A stretch of DNA of 64,000 nucleotides, from positions 1 to 64,000 of the forward strand of contig NZ_JACWFG010000016.1 in NCBI RefSeq assembly GCF_019749295.1. The letters are read 5' to 3'. The notes beneath the pieces were generated by a model. It was given only the letters and a program-made list of their open reading frames with translations, was not told where the DNA came from and searched no databases. Positions 26,740 through 35,714 of the stretch are shown piece by piece. The DNA is from Neobacillus niacini. Lineage in GTDB: Bacteria > Bacillota > Bacilli > Bacillales > Cytobacillaceae. Position 1 is the stretch's first letter, and the number at the start of each line of letters is the position of its first letter. Made by a program: the position numbers and the translations under genes.

Positions 26740-26754
26740 TGCAACCTGGAATAG

Positions 26755-26785
26755 ACTAGGTATAGGTAAAAAGGTAATACCTAGT
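26755..26785 (+). terminator. Hairpin after the yesL-like gene
   Basis: ACTAGGTAT (26755-26763) pairs with ATACCTAGT (26777-26785), 9 perfect base pairs; only TATT follows. It ends 11 bases before the XylR operator of the next operon. Confidence 0.5.
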
Positions 26786-26796
26786 TATTCATACAT

Positions 26797-26821
26797 AGTT
26801 TGTTGATTCGATAAACCAACT
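26797..26821 (+). promoter_or_regulatory. XylR-type operator before the uxuA-aguA operon
   Basis: 25-bp imperfect palindrome AGTTTGTTGATTC ... AAACCAACT, with the same 18-base inner length (TTTGTTGATTCGATAAAC) as the xynA site. Confidence 0.65.
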
Positions 26822-26863
26822 TTTTGGCAGGATAATCATAAATTTGAGGTGGGTGTGTGAAGA

Positions 26864-27919
26864 ATGCAAGTAGGATTTAGGTGGTATGGAGAAGGAAATG
26901 ACTCTGTTAGTCTAAAGCAAATCAAACAAATTCCAGGTGTGGAAAGTATTGTCTGGGCCCTTCATGATATGCAGGCTGGTGAAGAATGGCCGATGGAAAA
27001 AATCCTTAAAGTTAAGGAGCAAGCCGAGAAATTCGGATTTAATATCGATGTGGTTGAAAGTGTAAATGTTCATGAAGATATTAAACTAGGCCTCCCTTCT
27101 AGAGATGTATATATTGAAAACTATAAAAGAACCATTGAAAAGCTGGGAAAAGTTGGAGTAAAAGTTATCTGTTATAACTTTATGCCTGTGTTTGACTGGA
27201 TTAGGACTGATTTATTTAAGGAACTAGAAGATGGTTCCACTGCCTTGTTTTATGAAAAGTCTAGGGTAAATGATATTGACCCAATGGAATTAGTCCATAA
27301 GATTGGGAATAATCCTGACTATACAATGCCCGGCTGGGAGCCAGAGCGCTTAGAAAATCTGACTAAGCTATTTGACGCCTATAAGGATGTGACAGAGGAA
27401 GATTTATTTAATCATCTGCAGTATTTTTTAGAAGCAATTATTCCTGTATGTGAAGAGAACGACATCAAAATGGCCATCCATCCTGATGATCCACCATGGT
27501 CTATTTTCGGATTGCCCCGTATTATTACGAATCAAGAGAATATTAGAAGAGTGTTAAAGCTTGTTGACAGTCCTTATAATGGTGTAACACTTTGCAGTGG
27601 TTCTTTAGGTTCCAATCCAAGTAATGATATCGTTAATATGGTCAAAGAATTTGCAGAACGTATACCTTTTGCCCATGTTCGTAATGTAAAGGTCTATGAA
27701 AATGGTGATTTTATTGAGACTTCACATCGTGGACAGGATGGAACAGTTGATATCGTCGGCATTATGAAAGCTTATCATGAAAGTGGCTTTAAAGGATATA
27801 TTAGGCCTGATCATGGAAGACATATTTGGGACGAAAAATGCCGCCCAGGCTATGGTTTATATGATCGAGCCCTTGGAATTATGTATCTATTAGGTATTTG
27901 GGATTCATTAGAAGGTTAA
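26864..27919 (+). CDS. uxuA: D-mannonate dehydratase
   Basis: 351 residues, TIM-barrel UxuA family (mononuclear Mn/Fe enzyme). Converts D-mannonate to 2-keto-3-deoxygluconate. Recognisable motifs are MQVGFRWYGEGND at the start, CYNFMPVFDW, MAIHPDDPPWSIFGLPRI, CSGSLGSNP and IRPDHGRHIWDE, with histidines and cysteine that bind metal. It heads an operon with aguA, so glucuronate released from aldouronic acids feeds directly into it after UxaC and UxuB. uxaC, kdgK and kdgA are absent from the window. Confidence 0.95.
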   Translation: MQVGFRWYGEGNDSVSLKQIKQIPGVESIVWALHDMQAGEEWPMEKILKVKEQAEKFGFNIDVVESVNVHEDIKLGLPSRDVYIENYKRTIEKLGKVGVKVICYNFMPVFDWIRTDLFKELEDGSTALFYEKSRVNDIDPMELVHKIGNNPDYTMPGWEPERLENLTKLFDAYKDVTEEDLFNHLQYFLEAIIPVCEENDIKMAIHPDDPPWSIFGLPRIITNQENIRRVLKLVDSPYNGVTLCSGSLGSNPSNDIVNMVKEFAERIPFAHVRNVKVYENGDFIETSHRGQDGTVDIVGIMKAYHESGFKGYIRPDHGRHIWDEKCRPGYGLYDRALGIMYLLGIWDSLEG

Positions 27920-27961
27920 TTGATATACACTAACAGTCAATCATTTTTAGGAGGATAAATA

Positions 27962-30058
27962 ATGAATAGCACAATTGAAACTAATTCAAAAAATAGTACT
28001 GATATGTTCAAGGTAGAACATAAAGACAGTTATGCTGCTTGGCTCCAGTATAAAAATATTGATAATAGCGCATTATCAAATGAATATAAGCATTTATGGG
28101 GCAGCCTTAATGTTCTTGGAAATTCTTTAATCCTTGAGACCGCCAAAAAGGAACTCTTATCAGCCATTTCTTCTATGTTAGGAATTGAGCCTGCCTTTGC
28201 AGAACCAACGCAAGCAAATCTTGTGTTAGCTACAAAGGATTCTCTTGGTGATTTAGTGGATGTTGACTTTGATCAACTAAATGATGACGGGTACGTCATA
28301 AAAACTGTTACATCTAGAGAAGAAAAGCAAATATTCCTCGTGGGAAAAAGAGATTCAGGTGTCCTATATGCTGTTTTTCATCTATTACGCTTAATGCAAA
28401 GCAGGAACAATTTACAACAGCTCGATATCCTGGAAAATCCTAAAAATCAATTAAGAATGCTAAACCAGTGGGATAATATGGATGGCAGTATTGAGCGCGG
28501 CTATGCAGGAAACTCTATTTTTTATAAGGATAATCAATTCTCTGATGAGCTTAATAGAATTGAAGATTATGCAAGATTGCTGTCCTCAGTTGGAATTAAT
28601 GGAATTGCCATTAATAACGTAAATGTTCACAAGGTTGAGACCAATTTAATCACAAGCATCTTACTTCCGAAGGTTGCTGAAGTTGCAGCCATTTTTAGAG
28701 CTTATGGAATCACGACATTCCTTAGTGTGAACTATGCAAGTACAATCACAATTGGAAATTTATCAACAGCAGATCCATTGGATCCTGAGGTTAGACAATG
28801 GTGGAAGGAAAAGGCTGAAGAGATTTACAGTTATATCCCTGACTTTGGCGGTTTCCTCGTGAAAGCCGACTCAGAACACCGCCCTGGTCCATTTACATAT
28901 GGACGAAATCATGCAGACGGCGCAAACATGCTCGCAGAAGCACTTCAGCCTTTTAATGGAATCGTGCTTTGGAGATGTTTCGTTTATAACTGTCTTCAGG
29001 ACTGGCGTGACCGCTCTACGGATCGTGCAAGAGCTGCATACGATCATTTTAAACCATTAGATGGACAGTTCCATTCCAATGTTATTTTACAAATCAAGAA
29101 TGGACCAATGGATTTCCAAGTACGTGAAGGTGTTTCTCCGTTATTCGGTGCAATGGAAAAGACCAATCAAATGTTGGAATTTCAAGTCACTCAAGAGTAT
29201 ACAGGACAACAAAGGCATCTTTGTTACCTGGTTCCACAATGGAAGGAAGTCCTTGACTTTGATACGTATGCAAAAGGTGAAGGGTCAGAAGTCAAAAGGG
29301 TTGTAGACGGCTCCCTGTTCCAATACAAGTACAGTGGGATTACAGCAGTATCCAATATTGGTAATGATTATAATTGGACCGGGCATACACTGGCACAAGC
29401 TAATTTATATGGTTTTGGGCGCTTGACGTGGAACCCTGATCTAGCAGCTGAAGATATTACAGATGAATGGATCGGGCAAACCTTTGGAAGTGATGAATTG
29501 GTTAAAGAAACAGTTAGTAAAATGCTGTTAAAATCATGGAGTATTTATGAAAAATATACATCACCACTTGGTGTAGGCTGGATGGTAAACCCACATCATC
29601 ATTACGGTCCAAATGTGGATGGTTATGAATATGACGTTTGGGGAACATACCACTTTGCAGATTGGAAAGGAATTGGGGTGGACCGGACTGTAAAAACGGG
29701 TACCGGCTATACTTCTCAGTATTTTAAGGAAAATACTGATAGGTTTGAAAGCATTGAAACATGTCCAGACGAACTGCTGTTATTTTTCCATCATGTCCCA
29801 TACACACATAAACTTAAATCAGGTGTAACGGTAATCCAGCATATTTACAACACTCATTTTGAGGGGGTTGAAGAGGCCGAGGGGTTGGTTGAATCTTGGT
29901 TACAGCTTAAGGATAAGATTGATCAAGAGCGCTTCGAGGATAGTTTAAATAGATTACAAGAACAAGCAAAACATTCGAAGGAATGGCGCGATATAATCAA
30001 TACCTATTTTTATAGAAAATCTGGAATCAAGGATGAGCTAAATAGAAAAATCTATTAA
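27962..30058 (+). CDS. aguA: Alpha-glucuronidase, GH67
   Basis: 698 residues, about 20 longer at the N-terminus than Geobacillus AguA (679). Removes (4-O-methyl)glucuronic acid from the non-reducing end of aldouronic acids. Catalytic residues by offset: acid E305 (KADSEHRPGP), and base pair D384 (NGPMDFQVRE) and E412 (VTQEYTG). A large N-terminal beta-sandwich precedes the barrel. No signal peptide, so cytoplasmic. AGGAGG lies 8 bases before the ATG, supporting the long N-terminus. Translationally close to uxuA (42 bases). The MATE remnant begins directly at its stop codon. Confidence 0.95.
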   Translation: MNSTIETNSKNSTDMFKVEHKDSYAAWLQYKNIDNSALSNEYKHLWGSLNVLGNSLILETAKKELLSAISSMLGIEPAFAEPTQANLVLATKDSLGDLVDVDFDQLNDDGYVIKTVTSREEKQIFLVGKRDSGVLYAVFHLLRLMQSRNNLQQLDILENPKNQLRMLNQWDNMDGSIERGYAGNSIFYKDNQFSDELNRIEDYARLLSSVGINGIAINNVNVHKVETNLITSILLPKVAEVAAIFRAYGITTFLSVNYASTITIGNLSTADPLDPEVRQWWKEKAEEIYSYIPDFGGFLVKADSEHRPGPFTYGRNHADGANMLAEALQPFNGIVLWRCFVYNCLQDWRDRSTDRARAAYDHFKPLDGQFHSNVILQIKNGPMDFQVREGVSPLFGAMEKTNQMLEFQVTQEYTGQQRHLCYLVPQWKEVLDFDTYAKGEGSEVKRVVDGSLFQYKYSGITAVSNIGNDYNWTGHTLAQANLYGFGRLTWNPDLAAEDITDEWIGQTFGSDELVKETVSKMLLKSWSIYEKYTSPLGVGWMVNPHHHYGPNVDGYEYDVWGTYHFADWKGIGVDRTVKTGTGYTSQYFKENTDRFESIETCPDELLLFFHHVPYTHKLKSGVTVIQHIYNTHFEGVEEAEGLVESWLQLKDKIDQERFEDSLNRLQEQAKHSKEWRDIINTYFYRKSGIKDELNRKIY

Positions 30059-30519
30059 TCAAAATAGATTTCCTGTATGGTGCTTATCGCCAGTTATTAA
30101 AAAGCCTAAAATACAGTTTTTCAATCACGATTGTCATGGCTATCGTAATTGCACTTATTAGGGAACCAATGTTAGGGATATTTACAGATGATAACGAAAT
30201 TATCAGCATGGGTGGTATCTTACTCTTAATGTGTTTACTTCTTGAGCCGGGCAGAACCTTTAATTTGGTGGTTATTAGTTCATTACGAGCAACAGGTGAT
30301 GCTACAATTTCAGTAAAAGTCGGAGTACTTTCCCTGTGGGGAATTTGTGTCCCGCTTGCCTATTACTTAGGTATTCATCAGGGGCTGGGTCTTCCTGGTA
30401 TTTGGATTGCGTTTATCGTCGATGAGTGGTTTAGAGGCATTACCATGTACTTTAGATGGAAGAGCCGGGTATGGGAGAAGAAGGTTTTAGTTCAGCAAGA
30501 ATCTTCTGTTTCTATTTAG
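30059..30519 (+). pseudogene. C-terminal remnant of a MATE-family efflux transporter
   Basis: In one open frame from just after the aguA stop codon, the sequence reads as the last roughly 150 residues of a MATE pump (FLYGAYRQLLKSLKYS, then ALIREPMLGIFTDD, LLEPGRTFNLVVISSLRATGDA and IAFIVDEWFRGI), whereas intact MATE pumps have about 450 residues. The first two thirds are missing. The first ATG is at 30136 and lacks a good ribosome binding site. It is not frameshifted within the remaining part. It looks like the leftover of a deletion or recombination that joined aguA to the tail of another gene; function as a membrane fragment is unlikely. Confidence 0.82.
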
Positions 30520-30566
30520 CTATCCGGAAAAGTTAGTAGAATCTGTGGAATTGGGAGGAAAGTAAA

Positions 30567-31232
30567 ATGAAGATTGAAACAGGTCAAAAACTATTATTTA
30601 TTGGTGATTCCATCACAGATTGCGACAGGGCTAAGCCAGAGGGTGAAGGATTGTTTGGTGCTCATGGAAATGGTTATGTTTCTTTTGTAAATGGCCTCTT
30701 GTCAGCCGTATATCCGGAGTTGGGAATTCGAGTGGTTAATAAGGGAATCAGTGGAAATACTGTTCGTGATTTAAAGAAAAGATGGCAGGATGATGTAATT
30801 GACCAGAAGCCCGACTGGTTAGGAATTATGATTGGTATAAATGATGTTTGGCGCCAGTATGACGTTCCTTTTATCAAAGAAAAGCATGTGTATATAGATG
30901 AATATGAGGAAACGCTGCGGAAACTTGTGGCAGAAACAAAGCCTTTAGTAAAAGGACTTGTCCTAATGACCCCATTTTATTTAGAAAACAATGAACAGGA
31001 TCCAATGCGCCAGACAATGGATCAATATGGGCTAGTGGTCAGAAAAGCAGCAGAAGAGTATGGTTGTTTATTCGTGGATACTCAAGCAGCCTTTAATGAG
31101 GTATTAGGGAGCCTATATCCGGCAGCATTAGCTTGGGACCGTGTCCATCCATCCGCTGCAGGTCATATCGTACTGGCCAGAGCCTTCTTAAAGGAAATCG
31201 GCTTTAATTGGGATCGGTCGAAACTAGAGTAA
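30567..31232 (+). CDS. axe2: Acetylxylan esterase, SGNH/GDSL family (Axe2 type)
   Basis: 221 residues, very similar to Geobacillus stearothermophilus Axe2. Catalytic Ser15 (FIGDSITDC), Asp191 and His194 (WDRVHPS) fall at exactly the Axe2 positions; oxyanion-hole Gly63/Asn92 motifs (GISGNT, GIND) are present. No signal peptide. It removes acetyl groups from imported xylo-oligosaccharides so that XynB can act. GGGAGG lies 9 bases before the ATG. It lies in the operon downstream of aguA, 15 bases before the GH2 gene. Confidence 0.92.
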   Translation: MKIETGQKLLFIGDSITDCDRAKPEGEGLFGAHGNGYVSFVNGLLSAVYPELGIRVVNKGISGNTVRDLKKRWQDDVIDQKPDWLGIMIGINDVWRQYDVPFIKEKHVYIDEYEETLRKLVAETKPLVKGLVLMTPFYLENNEQDPMRQTMDQYGLVVRKAAEEYGCLFVDTQAAFNEVLGSLYPAALAWDRVHPSAAGHIVLARAFLKEIGFNWDRSKLE

Positions 31233-31247
31233 AGGGAGTACACCAAC

Positions 31248-34200
31248 ATGAACCAGAAAACACTTTTTAATGATGGGTGGGAATTTGCCAAAAGCAGCCT
31301 GGAGATTACAGATAGCGCGACTTTGAAATTTGAGGCGGTCGACCTGCCCCATGATTGGCTTATTTATAATACATTGGACCTTTATGAAAACAGTATCGGC
31401 TGGTATCGTAAAACATTTTCATATACGAAAGAAGAAGAGCATGTTCTCCTGTGTTTTGATGGTGTTTATATGGATTCTTCCCTTTATGTGAATGGACAGT
31501 GGATAGGAGAATGGAAATACGGTTATTCCTCATTTGAGCACGAGATTACCGAAAAGCTCATGGAGGGAGAAAATGAAATTCTGGTCAAGGTTGTACACCA
31601 GAGCCCAAATAGCCGATGGTATTCGGGTGCAGGCATCTATCGCAATGTATGGCTGAAGACTAGGACTAATTCCTATATTGTGAGTGATGGAATTTACATT
31701 ACCACAAACCAGAGAGAGGATGGCTGGGAGGTAGAAGTCGACACAGAATTAATTATCAATGAAGATGTACAGCTTTCTCATACGATTTCGTATAAAGGTC
31801 AAATGATTGCTGCTGCTTCGGTGACGGTCATAGCAGGTAAAGATTTTAGTATACGGAACCGGCAAGTGCTAATGATCAGAAGTCCTGATGTATGGAGCCC
31901 TGATGAACCGAATCTATATCAGCTCACAACCCGGTTACAGTCAGCTGAGAAGGACCTGGAAATTGAATTCATATCTCAGAATATAGGGTTTCGAACCATT
32001 AACCTTGATCCTCAGCAAGGTTTTTTCTTAAATGGAGTTAGGATGAAATTAAATGGTGTTTGTGAACATCATGATTTAGGAGCTTTAGGAGCTGCGTTCA
32101 ATAAAGCAGCTTTAAAAAGAAGGTTTATCATACTGAAGGAAATGGGTGTTAACGCCATCCGGACTGCTCACAATATGCCTGCAAAAGAACTGATGAATTT
32201 AGCGGATGAGATGGGAATGCTGGTAGTTTCAGAAGCCTTTGATATGTGGGAACGATCAAAAACAACCTTTGATTACGCAAGATATTTTAAGGAATGGGCT
32301 CCATTAGATGTGAAAAGCTGGGTCATGCGGGATCGGAATCATCCCAGCTTGCTGATGTGGAGCATAGGAAATGAAATTTATGATACCCATGCCGATCAAA
32401 GAGGGCAGGAAATAACAAAAATGCTTTTGGATGAGGTACGAAAATACGATCCGAAAGAAAATGCAAGTGTGACCATTGGGTCTAATTATATGCCCTGGGA
32501 GAATGCTCAAAAATGTGCAGACATCGTTAAGGTCGCAGGTTATAACTATGCAGAAAAATATTATCAAAGACAACATGAAGAGCATCCGGATTGGATTATC
32601 TATGGAAGTGAAACCGCGTCTACTGTCCAAAGCAGAGGAATTTATCACTTTCCGTATGAAAAATCAATACTGGCGGACGATGACGAGCAATGCTCTGCAC
32701 TTGGAAATAGTTCAACCAGCTGGGGTGCCAAGTCAACAGAGGCCTGTATAATAGCAGACCGCGATACTCCTTTTTCGCTTGGCCAATTTATTTGGACAGG
32801 ATTTGACTATATCGGTGAACCAACACCATATCATACTAAGAATTCCTACCTAGGGCAAATTGATACGGCTACCTTTAAGAAGGATTCTTATTATATTTAT
32901 CAAGCAGAATGGACAGATTACGAGTCAAACCCGATGGTGCACATTTTTCCTTATTGGGACTTTAATAATGGTCAAACCATCGATGTAAGGGTGTGTTCGA
33001 ATGCACCTAAAATTGAGCTGCAATTGAATGGTGTTACCATTGGCACCCATGATATTGACCATATACACGGGAAGGAACTAGTCGGGTGGTGGAAACTCCC
33101 TTATCAAGAGGGAGAATTAAGGGCAATTGCTTATGATGAGACAGGAAAAGTAATCGCAACTGATGTAAAAAGATCATTTGGAGATGCAAAGAAGATAGTC
33201 CTCCAAGCGGATAAAAAGGAACTTATGGCAGATGGGACGGATTTAATTTTTGTCGAAATTAGTATGGAAGATGAAAATGGCAATCCAGTTGAGAATGCTG
33301 CTAACCGGGTAAATGTGAATGTTACGGGCGCAGGTCGTTTACTTGGTCTGGATAATGGGGATAGTACTGATTACGACCAGTACAAAGGGAAAAGCAGAAG
33401 ATTATTCAGCGGCAAGTTAATGGCCATCATAGGAGCATCATTGAAGCCAGGCAGTATTAATATCGAAGTATCTTCCATAGGTCTAGAGACGAAAATGGCA
33501 GAATTTGTGTCTCTTCCAATATTAGATGGAAATGCAGAAGGAATTTCTGCCATTATGAACAATCAGGACTTACCTGTTGTGATGGGCAGCATGGAAGAAA
33601 TACCTGTCCGCAAAATCGAAATTATCAGTGAATCAGGACAATTGTTTGACGACTCAAGAAAAGAGATGGTTGTCCATGCAAAGCTGCATCCCCAGGATAC
33701 TTCTTATCAAGAAGTAGAGTGGAGTGTGGTGAATGAAGCAGGAATTCTTTCAAACATTGCAAAGGTAGAGGCATTTGGTCATGAAGCAAAAATCACCGCT
33801 TTAGGTGATGGTGAATTTAGAGTACGTTGTACGAGTAAAAATGGTACCGACAAGACAAAATTGATATCTCAACTGGAATTCAATGCAGAGGATCTTGGGA
33901 CTGCTTATAAAGATCCCTATGGTTTTATCTCAGCAGGTTTATATGATTACAGCAAAGGGGAAGTTGGGAACGGAAATGAAAGAGGAGTGGCGACTAGCCG
34001 GGATGGTGAAACACAGGTAGGTTTCCATGACATCGACTTTGGTCTGTATGGCTCTGACACCATCACTCTTCCAATCTTTGCTTTGTCAAACGAGGAATAT
34101 TCCCTGCAGATATGGGAGGGAATGCCTGATGAGTCTGGAAGTGAATTGGTTGCAGATGTCATTTATCAAAAGGAATCCAAGTGGAATGTATATCAAGAGG

Positions 34201-34667
34201 AGACCTATGTTTTGTCAAAGAGACTCCGCGGCATTACATCAATTTGTTTTGTCCTTCAAAAGAAGGTGCATATCAAGGGATTTTCGTTTGAAAAACAGAA
34301 TCGTGCATTTAATCAAAACAATGCTGCTGAATGTAACTACATCTACGGTGATACGTTTGTTATGAATGAACATTACGTGGAGGGTATAGGCAATAATGTC
34401 TCTCTAGAATTTGAAGAGATGGATTTTACAAGTGAAGGCTGTACAAAACTTGTCATTAAAGGCAAATCGCCAATTGATAAAAATACGATTCATATCACCT
34501 TTGCCAGTCAGGATAGCGAAAGCAATCAATTAGTTGAATTCACACAATCCGATGAATACGTTGAGCGGGTATTTGAATTAGAAAAAATAACTGGAGTACA
34601 AAAAGTAACCTTTATATTCCTGCCAGGTTCAAACTTTGACTTTGGCAGTTTCCGTTTTGAACGGTAA
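31248..34667 (+). CDS. Glycoside hydrolase family 2, large multidomain (beta-galactosidase-like)
   Basis: 1139 residues, no signal peptide. Order: GH2 sugar-binding jelly roll (about 1-140), Ig-like domain (about 150-250), catalytic barrel (about 255-540) with acid/base E376 (WSIGNEIYD) and nucleophile E455 (IYGSETAS), a DUF4982-like/Ig region (about 575-740), and further beta domains to the end (about 850-1139), the last resembling a carbohydrate-binding jelly roll. Usual GH2 beta-galactosidases have about 1020 residues. In this operon it may remove beta-galactosyl or alpha-arabinopyranosyl side groups from hemicellulose fragments; that is inference. RBS AGGGAG lies 10 bases before the ATG. 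Confidence 0.85.
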   Translation: MNQKTLFNDGWEFAKSSLEITDSATLKFEAVDLPHDWLIYNTLDLYENSIGWYRKTFSYTKEEEHVLLCFDGVYMDSSLYVNGQWIGEWKYGYSSFEHEITEKLMEGENEILVKVVHQSPNSRWYSGAGIYRNVWLKTRTNSYIVSDGIYITTNQREDGWEVEVDTELIINEDVQLSHTISYKGQMIAAASVTVIAGKDFSIRNRQVLMIRSPDVWSPDEPNLYQLTTRLQSAEKDLEIEFISQNIGFRTINLDPQQGFFLNGVRMKLNGVCEHHDLGALGAAFNKAALKRRFIILKEMGVNAIRTAHNMPAKELMNLADEMGMLVVSEAFDMWERSKTTFDYARYFKEWAPLDVKSWVMRDRNHPSLLMWSIGNEIYDTHADQRGQEITKMLLDEVRKYDPKENASVTIGSNYMPWENAQKCADIVKVAGYNYAEKYYQRQHEEHPDWIIYGSETASTVQSRGIYHFPYEKSILADDDEQCSALGNSSTSWGAKSTEACIIADRDTPFSLGQFIWTGFDYIGEPTPYHTKNSYLGQIDTATFKKDSYYIYQAEWTDYESNPMVHIFPYWDFNNGQTIDVRVCSNAPKIELQLNGVTIGTHDIDHIHGKELVGWWKLPYQEGELRAIAYDETGKVIATDVKRSFGDAKKIVLQADKKELMADGTDLIFVEISMEDENGNPVENAANRVNVNVTGAGRLLGLDNGDSTDYDQYKGKSRRLFSGKLMAIIGASLKPGSINIEVSSIGLETKMAEFVSLPILDGNAEGISAIMNNQDLPVVMGSMEEIPVRKIEIISESGQLFDDSRKEMVVHAKLHPQDTSYQEVEWSVVNEAGILSNIAKVEAFGHEAKITALGDGEFRVRCTSKNGTDKTKLISQLEFNAEDLGTAYKDPYGFISAGLYDYSKGEVGNGNERGVATSRDGETQVGFHDIDFGLYGSDTITLPIFALSNEEYSLQIWEGMPDESGSELVADVIYQKESKWNVYQEETYVLSKRLRGITSICFVLQKKVHIKGFSFEKQNRAFNQNNAAECNYIYGDTFVMNEHYVEGIGNNVSLEFEEMDFTSEGCTKLVIKGKSPIDKNTIHITFASQDSESNQLVEFTQSDEYVERVFELEKITGVQKVTFIFLPGSNFDFGSFRFER

Positions 34668-34717
34668 AGGATGGAATAAAGAAGGAAGAACTGTATAAAT
34701 AAAAGGGAGTTGTTACC

Positions 34718-35701
34718 ATGAATTATCGTGAATTAGGAAATACAGGGATAAAGATTAGTGAAGTCAGCTTTGGAACGTGGGCAATCGGAGGGGCATGGGG
34801 AAAAACAAGCGATGCAGAAGCCCTGAAATCCCTAGAATATGCAATCGACAAAGGTGTGAATTTTTTCGATACAGCTGATGTGTATGGTGATGGTCATAGT
34901 GAAGAGCTATTGGCTAAGGCGACAAAGGGCAGGGAAGATCAGATACATATTGCAACCAAGTTCTGCCGTCAGGGTGATATTTTTGATCCGAAAAATTACA
35001 GCTATGAAAGAGTAAGCTCTTATTGTGAAGACAGCCTCCGCCGTTTAAACAGAGAAGCGATTGATTTGTACCAGATTCATTGCCCTGCAACAGAAATCTT
35101 GAAAGACGGAAGTGTCTTTGAAGTACTAGACCGTCTCAAGAAAGAGGGAAAAATCCGCCATTATGGAGTTAGTGTGGAAACAGTCGAAGAGGGACTTATT
35201 TGCCTAGAGAATCCTAATGTTAAGAGTCTGCAAATCATATTTAATATGTTCCGTCAAAAGCCATTAGAAAACTTAATACCTGAGGCTTATCAAAAAGGGG
35301 TAGGTCTTCTTGTTCGATTACCGCTTGCCAGTGGACTGCTGACTGGTAAATTTACCACAGACCATGTGTTTGAAGAAGACGATCATCGCCGCTTTAATGA
35401 AAATGGAGAGGCTTTTAATGTAGGGGAAACCTTTGCCGGTCTAGGATTTCGTAAGGGTGTCGAGTTAGCTGATGAGTTAAAGTGGATTGCAGAAGGACGT
35501 AAGTCAATGGCTAGTGCAGCACTGCGCTGGATACTAGATCAAAAAGAAATTTCATGTATCATTCCTGGATTTAAAAATGTTAAACAAGTTGAGGACAATC
35601 TCTCTGCTTTGGATACAAAACCATTTTCGTCTGAAGAAAAGCAAGAAATACAACGCTTTTATCAGGAAAAGGTAAAAGATTTTATAAGAGGCCCTTATTA
35701 A
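34718..35701 (+). CDS. Aldo/keto reductase, AKR11-like oxidoreductase
   Basis: 327 residues with the tetrad D/Y in NFFDTADVYGDGHSE, K in IATKFCR and H in YQIHCPA, and a cofactor-binding IIPGFKNVKQVEDN near the C-terminus. Similar enzymes in hemicellulose operons have unknown substrates; sugar or keto-sugar reduction is possible. GGGAG lies 9 bases before the ATG. Last-but-one gene of the long operon that begins with uxuA. It differs clearly from the AKR5-type reductase at 8.3 kb. Confidence 0.84.
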   Translation: MNYRELGNTGIKISEVSFGTWAIGGAWGKTSDAEALKSLEYAIDKGVNFFDTADVYGDGHSEELLAKATKGREDQIHIATKFCRQGDIFDPKNYSYERVSSYCEDSLRRLNREAIDLYQIHCPATEILKDGSVFEVLDRLKKEGKIRHYGVSVETVEEGLICLENPNVKSLQIIFNMFRQKPLENLIPEAYQKGVGLLVRLPLASGLLTGKFTTDHVFEEDDHRRFNENGEAFNVGETFAGLGFRKGVELADELKWIAEGRKSMASAALRWILDQKEISCIIPGFKNVKQVEDNLSALDTKPFSSEEKQEIQRFYQEKVKDFIRGPY

Positions 35702-35714
35702 AGGAGTGTGCGTG

